Below, in pieces: positions 55,760-64,000 of a DNA stretch of 64,000 nt. This DNA comes from Yarrowia lipolytica (lineage: Eukaryota; Ascomycota; Dipodascomycetes; Dipodascales). Within the stretch, counting starts at the first letter, position 1, and each line of letters begins with the position of its first letter. The translations under genes and the position numbers were made by a program. The stretch is from the NCBI RefSeq assembly GCF_001761485.1, contig NC_090770.1, positions 1,922,001 to 1,986,000 on the forward strand, in the 5' to 3' direction. A model generated the notes under the pieces. The model did no database searches. It was not told the origin of the DNA and saw nothing but the letters and a program-made list of their open reading frames with translations.

Positions 55760-57478
55760 CTAAGTCAACGGTCTCACTTGGTCCTTTCCTAGACGCCAGA
55801 AACAGATCAAGAACACTACGGCAAAGCCAACTCCTCCGCAGGCAATTCCTACAAAGGGCCAGATGAGATCAGGGTCCTTGAGAGCAGGAGTGATGGCGGT
55901 CTTGATGGCAGTAGAGACGGCTGACATGGACAGCAGCAGCGACATGACCACGGATTCGAGACCAGCAGGAGACAGGGAGTAAGCCAGCTCGTAAGAGGTG
56001 ATCACTGCAAAGATCTCAGAGACAGCAGCCAAAAAGTAGGGAACCACCTGCCACCAGATGGTGATATGAGACACCCCCTCGGGACACTCTGTGGCATAAT
56101 ATCCACAAGGAGACGTTTCGTAAACACGCCATTGAATGATTGCACCAGCCCCGGAAGAGGCAGCAGCCAGCATGAAGCCCAGAAACATGCGGAAAGAGGC
56201 TCGGAAGTTGATTTTCAGCCGTCGGAGCGTGGGGTAGATGATATAATCGACAATAGGGATGCATACAATGATGGTAATGGGATTGAAGTTGTTGAGGAGA
56301 TCGTTGGGCACGCCATTGGTGAGCATGGAAGCACCCTGAGAATTGAACAAGGCTCCAATACCCTCGTCGTTGATCCAGTACATGGGGAAGAAGAGGAAGA
56401 ATCTGCAGGCCATAAGAGTGGAATTGACGTCAAAGACAAAGTCCTCGGAGTAGGTGGGTGGCTTGCGCATAATTCTTTGGTACAAGACTCCGTAAAAGCC
56501 ACTGAGAACAGAACTTTTGCTGGGAGGGACCTTGTAGACATCCTTTCGAACGTACCACAGAAGAGGAGGCAAGAGAAAGTAGAGGATGGTGGGGATGAGA
56601 AAGGCGAGCCAGAAACCAACCCTTTTCTCAGAGTAGGCTGTAGCAATACCCAGAGTGACCCCAATGTTGATGCCCCAATAGTAGACCAGGGTCATTCTTT
56701 GCAGAGTAGCATCTCTGTCAATGACTACTTCTTCGCCAGAAGGCAGCTTCTTTACCCAATTTGCCTTTTCTCGGTACTGGTCCAGCAGCAGAGGTAGAAT
56801 GTTGGGTTTGAACAGACCAGTTCCGATAGCAAAGACCAACAGGCCGACCATGAAGACACCGAAAGACGCGTTGGTGTGTTCGATAATACCGGGGATGCCA
56901 GCAATCACAATTATCACGTGACCCACTCCACACACAATGGTGCCGGCCCAGATGGTGTTGAATCGTCCGTATCGGGCGTCGGCAAGCCAGGCTCCCCAGA
57001 GAGGAGCCACGTAGGAGAGAAACTGCAAAACGAGAGTGACGACGGTGGCAATTTGGAGACCCTTCCCTAGAGCTCCGGGAGTCAGCTGAGTGCCTACTGG
57101 TGAAGCTCCCCATCCGTTTCCTCCCTCAGGAAAGGGAAACTGGACGTAGTTTGAGATGACATTGACTAGGCCGTAGTAGGAGCCACGTTCGGCAAACTCG
57201 ACAATTGACAAGAGGTAGGTCATTTTTCCAACCGGTCCAGCAATGTGTCTGAGATCCTTGTCGGAATCTGTGGCGGTTCTGAGACCCTCAGGGTTATGTT
57301 CGTCCGTGTAGGCAGCCCATTCGGAGTACACCTCTTGGACTGAGCAGCTGTCGGTGACTTCGACGATGATGTCTTCGCGTTTTTCTTTGGTCAGGATAGA
57401 TGCAGGTCGAGAAGGAGTTGGGGTTCGAGTAGAGTCCATACTGGCTCGGACTCTCTCTAGAGCCAGGTGTTTGGACAT
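55760..57478 (-). CDS. PTR2: PTR2-type di/tripeptide proton symporter (POT family)
   Basis: The 572-residue membrane protein has about 12 hydrophobic helices. After a charged cytosolic N-terminus of about 80 residues comes the family hallmark E-x-x-E-R-x-x-Y-Y-G (EFAERGSYYG, residues 94-103), needed for proton coupling. LWGAWLADARYGRFNTIWAG (the PTR2 signature region), GTGLFKPNILPLLLDQYREK and VYYWGINIGVTLGI follow. The C-terminal part has SIVTSYELAYS-like and MSLLLSMSAVSTAIKTAITP helices. These transporters import small peptides across the plasma membrane. Nutrient-regulated turnover by ubiquitin and MVB sorting is typical of fungal permeases. The ATG at 57478 is the first in frame. The genes for VPS28, BRO1 and SSH4, which handle such cargo, lie within 21 kb. 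Confidence 0.94.
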   Translation of the reverse strand: MSKHLALERVRASMDSTRTPTPSRPASILTKEKREDIIVEVTDSCSVQEVYSEWAAYTDEHNPEGLRTATDSDKDLRHIAGPVGKMTYLLSIVEFAERGSYYGLVNVISNYVQFPFPEGGNGWGASPVGTQLTPGALGKGLQIATVVTLVLQFLSYVAPLWGAWLADARYGRFNTIWAGTIVCGVGHVIIVIAGIPGIIEHTNASFGVFMVGLLVFAIGTGLFKPNILPLLLDQYREKANWVKKLPSGEEVVIDRDATLQRMTLVYYWGINIGVTLGIATAYSEKRVGFWLAFLIPTILYFLLPPLLWYVRKDVYKVPPSKSSVLSGFYGVLYQRIMRKPPTYSEDFVFDVNSTLMACRFFLFFPMYWINDEGIGALFNSQGASMLTNGVPNDLLNNFNPITIIVCIPIVDYIIYPTLRRLKINFRASFRMFLGFMLAAASSGAGAIIQWRVYETSPCGYYATECPEGVSHITIWWQVVPYFLAAVSEIFAVITSYELAYSLSPAGLESVVMSLLLSMSAVSTAIKTAITPALKDPDLIWPFVGIACGGVGFAVVFLICFWRLGKDQVRPLT

Positions 57479-58257
57479 GTTGACAGTGGTTGTAGGAGAT
57501 GTTGATGAAGTTGATGATGTAACAGATCAGAGAAAGGCACATACTTATACCATGTACGTCTGGTGCACGTAGATGAAGACTCGTATGACTGGCACGCGGT
57601 TATCTCGGTGTGTGGGGAATATGTAGATGTTTGTTTGCGGAGTCGCAGCAAGCTGAGGGGTGGGCAATTTTGGATCGAACTGCATTGTTATGATCGTGGA
57701 AAAGAGGGGAATCGACCAAAGTAGGTAACTGTAGCATCATCATAGAGCTATTTTCAATCGACGGGTTTATCTCACACGAAGAGATCTGCATTTCTCATGT
57801 CGGCGGCTAAGCATGTGCAGAGGAATATGCAAGTCCACATGTTGGAGCATGAGCTGAGTTGAAGAGAGATGTTGTTGGTATCACTGTGGTCGTTGGGGAC
57901 GGGAGATTTCATTTGGTTTGTTTGTTTTTCTCTGTCTTTTTTTCAGCGAGCTCTGGAGGCACTTTTTCGCTCCAGATCAGCTTGGATTAGATTAGGTTGA
58001 GTGAACGGTGAGAATGCAGACGGAGTGGAGCGAGAGCACCATGTACGATACGAAGTCGAGTGGGGTTTTCGTGGTGGAATGATGGGGTCAAACAGTGACT
58101 TTGGGTCAGATTCTTTCTGCGCGAAAACTGCCGCCGGAGGCCATCAACGGGCATTTACGGGCTTAAGCGGGGGTCATCAACGGAATAGGTATCACAACTA
58201 TAACACCACAGCTGTTCTCGGAGATGGCTTCCCGACGGTTCAGGGAATGCACGAGAG

Positions 58258-58325
58258 CCGGTACAGTACTTGTTGTATGCCGGTACAAGTACTTGTTGTT
58301 TTCCGGTACAAGTACTTGTTTGTAT
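58258..58325. repeat. 22-23-bp CCGGTACAAGTACTTGTT tandem repeat, 3 copies
   Basis: Units start with CCGGTACA at 58258, 58280 and 58303, each including a GTACTTGTT core. The unit contains the GTACTTGT motif dispersed in the window. Confidence 0.9.
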
Positions 58326-58921
58326 TTCGCATTACTGCTTCTGCCCTCAATGAGTCAACTGGAAGTGTTTGAGTTCCAGTTGTGCAGGTTGGAGGTATGT
58401 ACTGTACTGTACCATGATCTCGCCCCAACGATATAGTACTGTGAACTTTTCCGGAGCTGATAATAGAAAAAGTGAATGGCCTTCTACCAACGAATGTCAT
58501 CCTACCCAGTCTGTTGCGTATGCTGTACTTGTACCCGTATAGTACTGTACCAGCACTTGTATGTACAAGTATACACTGGCATTGTCCATAGTAGAAGTAT
58601 GTACTGTACCTCATTTCTCCCCTACCAATTAACCCAAAATAAGAATTTACCTCTGAGATGAAGATGCGACCATGCCGTATCGCTCACCAGGAGCTGTCAT
58701 ACAAGACATGTCATGATGATGTGGAAGGCTTTTGATTATCAATGTCCAATTTCGTCACCTCTTCTAGTTAAATATTTCCATCATGGATCGTCTCACCATC
58801 CAGTCGGCTTGTATCGCCTCATTCTTACTTGTCCTCGTGCTGGTGCTAGAGCTTTCTCATTGTCCTTTCCCCCCTGTGACTGGCTGGCTGATAAGCTTGA
58901 AGCTACGTAACTGTAGCGGAG

Positions 58922-59011
58922 AACGAGTATGATGTTAAGACGAGTACGAGGGTAAGACGAGTACGGGGAAGACGAGTACGGGGAAACGAGTACGAGGGTA
59001 AGACGAATACG
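58922..59011. repeat. ACGAGTACG(A/G)GG tandem repeat
   Basis: About five imperfect units of GACGAGTACG followed by GGGAA or AGGGTAA run head to tail. Confidence 0.85.
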
Positions 59012-59580
59012 TACTAGTAGGTTGATATCTGGCCGCATTTGATTACGGAGACGAAAAACTATCATCCTGGGGTTCTTTTTCGGGCATCACGTGATCTCAT
59101 TTCCCTTTGTCGTTGCTCTTTAATGTTCATTTTCAATCGTTGGTGTGCCGTTGCAACTCATCATCGTAGTTTTTCGCCAAGTGAACTACAGTGTACATAT
59201 GTATGTACATACATACTTCCCGCGCGTATAATATAGCAGTCGTAGTCGGACCGCAATGTGCTGCCGCTACTGTGCTGTGACTACTGTACCATAGATCTTG
59301 GTTGTCTTCTAGCCATCGGTAATTTCTTGTATTTGTATACGTACTCGTACCTACACGAGACTCACAATGACCGAGTAGGAGCGGCTAACGTGGATCCACC
59401 CCACCCAAGGAACCCCGCCTGCAGGCCGTACCTAGAAAGTGCACTCCATGCATCCAGCCCCACAGTTGCCGCAATTGCCAGTGTATTGCCACTGCCACTG
59501 CCACTGTTCGATATTTTGGTGCTGTACGATACCGGGGACGACCATATCTCGTTTTTGTTCTATCGAGTGCCATAGATAGT

Positions 59581-59626
59581 TCAGTCCAGACTCAGTCCAG
59601 ACTCAGTCCAGACTCAGTCCAGACTC
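59581..59626. repeat. 11-bp TCAGTCCAGAC tandem repeat, 4 copies
   Basis: Four perfect units occupy 59581-59624, followed by a partial TC. Confidence 0.92.
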
Positions 59627-60108
59627 ATGAAGGGCTGTGCAGATTTAGATTCCTGACAGTCACAGTTTTGGAAAGAGACAGAATTTTACGTCATTGTGGG
59701 TGGCTACTTGTAGGAGCAATGGAAATTCGTTGTATCATATGAAGAAAAAGCAGCTCACAGGTAGACAATGTGGCATTCCTGCTTTTGGTTGGTGTTTGTC
59801 ATGCTGTTTATGGTCCGTTATCCACTCTTAGGAGTCCACGATCTCCAACCACTTAACTAGTCGCGGAATACCAAGATCCGCGGAAACTCCAAAACGGAAC
59901 ATATGAAAGGACGTATAACTGTGGATGGAAGGACACCACCTGAAATCTGAAAATACCACAAGAAACTACAGATTTCACATTACAGTTCGACACCTTTTCT
60001 AATTAAAAATACTTCTTTCAAGCCTTTCAAATCGCCGTCGCTTTTATTTCGCAACTTTTGGTCTGAGTAGACAGTAAAACCGTCCAACAAAGTTCGCCAG
60101 CACCGTGG

Positions 60109-60198
60109 GCCCGTTTAGCTTAGGGGTAGAGCGTTGCACTTGTATTTTCAGAATGTACTGGAATGCAAAGGTCACTGGTTCGATTCCAGTATCGGGCA
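60109..60198 (+). tRNA. tRNA-Thr(UGU) with 18-nt intron
   Basis: The segment folds as a tRNA. The acceptor stem is GCCCGTT / ATCGGGC with one T-T mismatch, then the A73 discriminator. The D arm is GCTT-AGGGGTA-GAGC. The anticodon stem is TTGCA/TGCAA with loop CTTGTAA (anticodon TGT, 60141-60143). The T arm is ACTGG-TTCGATT-CCAGT. The box B match GGTTCGATTCC is perfect and box A is TAGCTTAGGGG. An 18-base insert (60145-60162) sits one base after the anticodon, the normal place for a tRNA intron. The mature length is 72. A T5 stretch at 60203-60207 is a likely Pol III terminator. It reads ACA codons. Confidence 0.92.
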
Positions 60199-60847
60199 GT
60201 TCTTTTTGCCCCGTCAGCCCCTGACGTTCCGTCATGCACATTCTGCTTCATGTGTGCCGGTTTTCAGCGTGCCACTACCTATGTTCTGCCCCTTACATCC
60301 ACAGCTGTAATACGACTGAACTCTGTCTGTCTACTGTGCGATATTGTACCATAACTCACAGTGCAAGTTAGCCGTTAGTTTTAGCTCTTGTATGCACTGT
60401 GGCGTAAGGTTGCGCGGTACAGTAACTGGAGCTGAGTAAAAAAAAGCACATAGATAGAGTAGAAGACGGGGCAGGTGTTGTGATAGACAGCGGATGAAAA
60501 GATATTTCGCCAGTTGGGTGTGCACATACGGAAAAGTGTCTTGCAGATTGCGTTTGCTGTTGACCACTCAGGATCTACGGGCTTCGTTTCCGTGTCCCGT
60601 CTCCGTTCGATAAAGTTCACTGCCTGGTATCAATCAATCTCACCTTGCACAACTCTGAAGAGCACAACATTTTACGACATCTCGAGTGTTTTCACCGAGC
60701 GGGCAAAAACGGGAGTACTAGATAGCGAGAACTAGAGACGGCAGTGCCCAGTTGAGAAGCACCGACGACCCATCTTCAAAAAAACACAAAAAACAGCAAG
60801 TGAAACCTCTTTCGACAGCAACCAAAACCGCACCCTTCACCACTCTC
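60199..60847. other. Intergenic region tRNA-Thr / SSH4
   Basis: This 650-bp region leads to SSH4. The last 100 bp are A/C-rich with AAAACACAAAAAACAGC, a typical leader. The SSH4 frame stays open upstream to 60752 but has no ATG there. I see no other gene. Confidence 0.6.
60203..60207 (+). terminator. Pol III T-run terminator of tRNA-Thr
   Basis: Five T residues follow four bases after the 3' end of the tRNA (GTTCTTTTTGCC), as expected for RNA polymerase III. Confidence 0.75.
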
Positions 60848-62254
60848 ATGGACGACGTACCGTTAATAGTGGGACTGACCTCGGGCCTGGGAACGCTGAT
60901 TCTCGGGCTCATTCTCATCACAGTGTGGCTGACCATCCCCTCGAGCCGATCGTCCGGCCGTATCAGACTGGGAGGCTCTGCTCCGGGATCCTACGACGAT
61001 GAACAACAGTTTCTACGGGACGAGGTCGAGGCCATCGAGGCCATGGACGAACAGCAACGCGAGGCCTACTTTGCCGCCAAGGCCTTCATCCAGACCAACC
61101 CCCCAAACAGCGCCCAGAGCGAGATATCTCTCGGCCAGTACATGACCATCCAGGAGAAGGGCGTGGCAGCCTGGGAGTTCCAGATGGACCTGTTTGCCAA
61201 CACGAGCAGCGCAGCCCTCAGCAACGCCGCCCAGAGCGCCCACATTACCTGCTTTGTGGAAAACCGCACGGAGCTGCAGTTTCTGGGAGGTGTCATCAAC
61301 CGACAGACCGACTCCGACATCACATACACGTCGCCACGGTCGGTCCAGACCAACCTGCCGCTCCCCAAACAAAATGAAACCTACTACTGGGAGGTCAAGA
61401 TGTATGACAAGCCCGTCGATACCACCGTGGCCGTGGGACTGTGCACCAAACCATACCCTCTGTCTCAGCTCCCGGGACAGCACCGGTACTCTGTGGGCTT
61501 CGAGTCCACCGGCCACAAGCGCAACAACCAACCCTTCAACGACGTGCCCAAGTACGGACTACCCTTCAACCAAGGCGATGTTGTTGGCGTGGGTTACCGA
61601 CCCCGAAGTGGCACCATCTTCTTCACCCGCAATGGAAAAAGACTCGAAGAGGTGGTCCACGGCATGCGGCTCAACCTCTTCCCCACCGTGGGCGCTACCG
61701 GACCTTGTCAACTGCATGTTAATTTCGGACAGTCTGGATTTGTGTTCATCGAGGCCAATGTCAAAAAGTGGGGTTTGGCCCCCGTCCAGGGCAACCTGGC
61801 CCCTCCGCCTCCCTACGGCCGACACCAGCAAAACTCGCTGCTTCTGGAGTCGGAAGAACCCGAGGCCGAGGTTGACGAACCCGAATCCCCTCCTCCTTCT
61901 TTCGAGAGGACTCTGACCAGCACCTCCACCGCTTCTCTGGGAGACCTCCAATGCGAGTACCCCGAAGAAAGCATCAATCTGGCCAAACTGACCCCCCAAC
62001 AGGGGTCCGTGGAGAACTTGCCCCGAGCTTCCGAGACTGCGACCAACAACCAGCCTACTAGCTCTGTTACAGTGGAAGATGTCACTGATGAGACCACCCC
62101 TGGAGATGCAGTTAGCGTCTCTTCCTCTACGTCCGACGGCCAAACAGTCCTGGACATGTTGGAGGAAGCTCAGTCTGTCATCATCGATCCTCCCCAGCGG
62201 TCTCTTAACACGTCACCACCTCCTAGTTATAAGAGCGACAGTGACTCAAGTTGA
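60848..62254 (+). CDS. SSH4: SPRY-domain Rsp5 adaptor SSH4
   Basis: The 468-residue protein starts at the ATG at 60848 (MDDVPLIVGLTSGLGTLILG). One N-terminal transmembrane helix (about residues 5-28) precedes an acidic helical segment (FLRDEVEAIEAMDEQQREAY). A SPRY (B30.2) domain follows at about residues 140-310 (NETYYWEVKMYDKPVDTTVA, LPFNQGDVVGVGYRPRSGTI, FFTRNGKRLEEV). The C-terminal tail has PPxY-type motifs (PPPPYGRH, PPPSYKSD near the end), which in the family recruit the WW domains of the ubiquitin ligase Rsp5. Ssh4 sits in the vacuolar/endosomal membrane and directs permeases into multivesicular bodies. A PTR2-type permease gene lies 3.4 kb away, divergently, with the tRNA between. 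The open frame reaches 31 codons further upstream only through a non-ATG start. Confidence 0.94.
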   Translation: MDDVPLIVGLTSGLGTLILGLILITVWLTIPSSRSSGRIRLGGSAPGSYDDEQQFLRDEVEAIEAMDEQQREAYFAAKAFIQTNPPNSAQSEISLGQYMTIQEKGVAAWEFQMDLFANTSSAALSNAAQSAHITCFVENRTELQFLGGVINRQTDSDITYTSPRSVQTNLPLPKQNETYYWEVKMYDKPVDTTVAVGLCTKPYPLSQLPGQHRYSVGFESTGHKRNNQPFNDVPKYGLPFNQGDVVGVGYRPRSGTIFFTRNGKRLEEVVHGMRLNLFPTVGATGPCQLHVNFGQSGFVFIEANVKKWGLAPVQGNLAPPPPYGRHQQNSLLLESEEPEAEVDEPESPPPSFERTLTSTSTASLGDLQCEYPEESINLAKLTPQQGSVENLPRASETATNNQPTSSVTVEDVTDETTPGDAVSVSSSTSDGQTVLDMLEEAQSVIIDPPQRSLNTSPPPSYKSDSDSS

Positions 62255-62521
62255 GACAGCATTCCACTGACTATTTAATGTACATTTATTTATTGAGGCG
62301 AATCTAAGAACGGAAACGAAGAAATGAGTCCACAACAACCTTTGAAAGAAGGGCCGTAAGTCATGAGTGGTGTGTCTACAATGTAGTGTGTATGTAACTA
62401 AATACACATGTTTGTAACTACTACAGAATCATTCTGGCCATTGCATTATAAAGAATCATGAAATTATGTGGTTATACAAGAGCTCAGTACCCGCCTGATT
62501 CCTGTGTATTGTACTTCGTAG

Positions 62522-64000
62522 CTAAGTCCAAGCGTAAGGAGACTTTGCTCTCAGTTTCTCTCCATGAATATAAAAGACGAAAGGAATAGGAATCATGATG
62601 CAACTGACAAACCCCAGCAAACTGGTGGCCCAATGGTAGCTCCAGTTGTCAAACATTTGTCGTGCAAACAGAGGGAAGGCGCAGGCCATGGCCGATCGTA
62701 CAAAGGCGTTGGCAGCCATCGCTGAAGCAGCGTAGACTCGATAACCGTCTACGAGGAACCCAAAAGTGCCAGCAAACACAAGAACGATGCCTGCTCCAAA
62801 AAATCCGGAGCCGATCATGGGAACAATCCAGTGAATGGAAGGATAACATGTCCATCCGAACCAAAAGAGACCAATGGGACACAGGAAGCAACCAATCATC
62901 ATGGGGATGAGTTTCAGCTCGGGCGCTCCTCCGGGTTTTCCCTTGGCGATCTCCTTGTCGTTGAACCTCTTGGTCAGGTATCTCATTAAGGGAATGGATC
63001 CGTAAGTCGCTGTCAGTTGGCCGACTCCTAGAGGCAGAAACGACATGCCCTTGAATTGGAGCTGGAAGTTGTAGATGTTACCAAACACCAGAGGAAAGAC
63101 CACAAAGAAGCCGTACACAATGGCCAGTAGAAATCCAGAGTAGACACAGACTAGCAGTACCATTGGATCTCGACTCAGAAGTCCAAACGGTCGCTGACAG
63201 TTGGTCATGACACTTTTTCCCAGAGACTGAGTCTTCTTAGTCTCCATCAGAGCACAGGTGTAGTAGACTGGGGTCTTTTCGTTGATGGTAACTGGAGCAC
63301 TGGGGTTCTTTTCTGGGTCTCTGGAGAAGACAGAAACCAAATGATCTTTCAAGTTCTTCTCCCGTTCACCTCTCAGTCTTCTGACTTTTCGTTCAGTGAG
63401 CACAGGAGCATAGGTTTCCTTGGAGAACAGGATGACAATGGCAAAAAGCACTCCACTCCAGATCATCATTACCCAGAAGGCCCATCTCCACTTTGTGTTT
63501 TGAACAATGAATCCTGAAATCAGAGGGCCGATTACTGGACCAAAAAAGGGGGAGATTGAGAAGGTTGACATTGCTAGCACCAGCATATCGCCCTCGGTCT
63601 TCTTGTCGAAGATGTCGGTGATAGTACCTCCAGAGACAGCGGCAAACGAGGAGCTGAAAAAGGCGCTGAGAAACCGTCCAACCAGCATTGTCTGGATGTT
63701 AGGTGCTAGACACACTGGCAACTGGAAGATAACGTAAAGAAACAGACCAGCAATGTAGATGGGTCTTCGTCCATAGTACTCAGACAGGGGTGCAAACAAC
63801 ATGGGTCCGGAACCTAGACCCAGAATGAACAGGGAAATACCTAGAGAAGCCACCACTTTTCCACAATGAAGTTCTTTCATGATGGGTCCTGTAGCGTTAC
63901 CAAACGCACTGGAATTGGCTGTGATTTGGAGGAACGTTGCACACACAATGCCTGCTAGTAGCCACTTGTGAGCCAAGCTGAGTTGTGTAGAGATATTCTC
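62522..64000 (-). CDS. MFS drug:H+ antiporter-type transporter (DHA1-like), partial at the window edge
   Basis: The frame runs open from the right edge to the stop at 62522 (492 residues visible). The start lies outside. It is a major facilitator with about 12 helices. The helix 2/3 loop is PLSEYYGRRPIYI, the motif-A region of fungal DHA1 transporters. SPFFGPVIGPLISGFIVQNT is the antiporter motif C. A central charged loop (ERKVRRLRGEREKNLKDHL) separates the halves. The FLR1/TPO/CaMDR1-like group exports drugs or polyamines. I cannot tell the substrate. The first visible codons before AHKWLLAGIVC are ENISTQLSL, so the true N-terminus is not in the window. It is convergent with SSH4 (267 bp between stops). 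Confidence 0.88.
   Translation of the reverse strand, partial: ENISTQLSLAHKWLLAGIVCATFLQITANSSAFGNATGPIMKELHCGKVVASLGISLFILGLGSGPMLFAPLSEYYGRRPIYIAGLFLYVIFQLPVCLAPNIQTMLVGRFLSAFFSSSFAAVSGGTITDIFDKKTEGDMLVLAMSTFSISPFFGPVIGPLISGFIVQNTKWRWAFWVMMIWSGVLFAIVILFSKETYAPVLTERKVRRLRGEREKNLKDHLVSVFSRDPEKNPSAPVTINEKTPVYYTCALMETKKTQSLGKSVMTNCQRPFGLLSRDPMVLLVCVYSGFLLAIVYGFFVVFPLVFGNIYNFQLQFKGMSFLPLGVGQLTATYGSIPLMRYLTKRFNDKEIAKGKPGGAPELKLIPMMIGCFLCPIGLFWFGWTCYPSIHWIVPMIGSGFFGAGIVLVFAGTFGFLVDGYRVYAASAMAANAFVRSAMACAFPLFARQMFDNWSYHWATSLLGFVSCIMIPIPFVFYIHGEKLRAKSPYAWT

Larger units (their letters stand above)
57479..60108. other. 2.6 kb intergenic region PTR2 / tRNA-Thr
   Basis: Upstream of PTR2 (-), this region carries tandem arrays at 58258-58325, 58922-59011 and 59581-59626, all listed separately, plus TCACGTGA at 59087. 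A perfect 18-bp palindrome (TATGTATGTACATACATA) lies at 59198-59215. The longest open frame (58001-58372, +) has no domain. I see no further gene. Confidence 0.55.

Noticed and set aside
61013-62143. Long minus- and other-frame ORFs within SSH4
   Set aside because: They overlap the SPRY-domain coding frame and lack any domain.

Overview
The window reads as nuclear DNA of an ascomycete yeast, most likely Yarrowia lipolytica or a very close relative. I base this on recall, not on a search. The protein set matches (CWC27, SKY1, RPN12, DPM3, VPS28, SEA3, BRO1, RMD5/GID2, carboxypeptidase Y, PTR2, SSH4). The few introns have a GTGAGT donor and a TACTAAC branch site lying almost on the acceptor. 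Genes are single-copy, monocistronic and loosely spaced, and Arg is mostly CGA. No rRNA, CRISPR array, retroelement or DNA transposon was recognised.

Layout. Bases 1 to about 16.3 kb hold no gene I can support. This gene desert carries several short tandem arrays, three of them built on the E-box CACGTG. From 16.3 to 17.8 kb on the minus strand are a small coiled-coil protein and a secreted, GPI-anchored-type Ala/Asp-rich protein. From 19.9 to 32.9 kb are a small unknown protein (+), the spliceosomal cyclophilin CWC27 (+), the SR-protein kinase SKY1 (-), the proteasome lid subunit RPN12 (+), an ARM-repeat-like protein (-), DPM3 with one intron (+), and an OXLD1-like mitochondrial protein whose targeting sequence sits on a separate first exon (-).

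From 34.2 to 64 kb are a TBC-domain Rab GAP (+), VPS28 (-), SEA3/WDR59 (-, one intron plus a frame break), BRO1 (-), RMD5 (+), carboxypeptidase Y (+), a PTR2-type peptide transporter (-), an intron-containing tRNA-Thr(UGU), SSH4 (+) and a partial MFS transporter (-) running off the right edge.

Functional theme. Most genes between 34 and 62 kb act on the endosome-vacuole route or on nutrient sensing tied to it: ESCRT-I (VPS28), the ESCRT-associated Bro1, the vacuolar-membrane SEA complex, the GID ubiquitin ligase, a vacuolar protease, an Rsp5-adaptor that sends permeases to the vacuole, and a peptide permease that is the kind of cargo such adaptors handle. Each gene has its own promoter and strands are mixed, so this is not an operon and may be coincidence.

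The main oddities are the gene desert with CACGTG arrays, strong excess of the octamer TCACGTGA even inside coding sequence, a MITE-like inverted repeat at 33.75 kb, and the frame break in SEA3 inside a Gly-coding minisatellite. I did not find a clear new multi-gene system.
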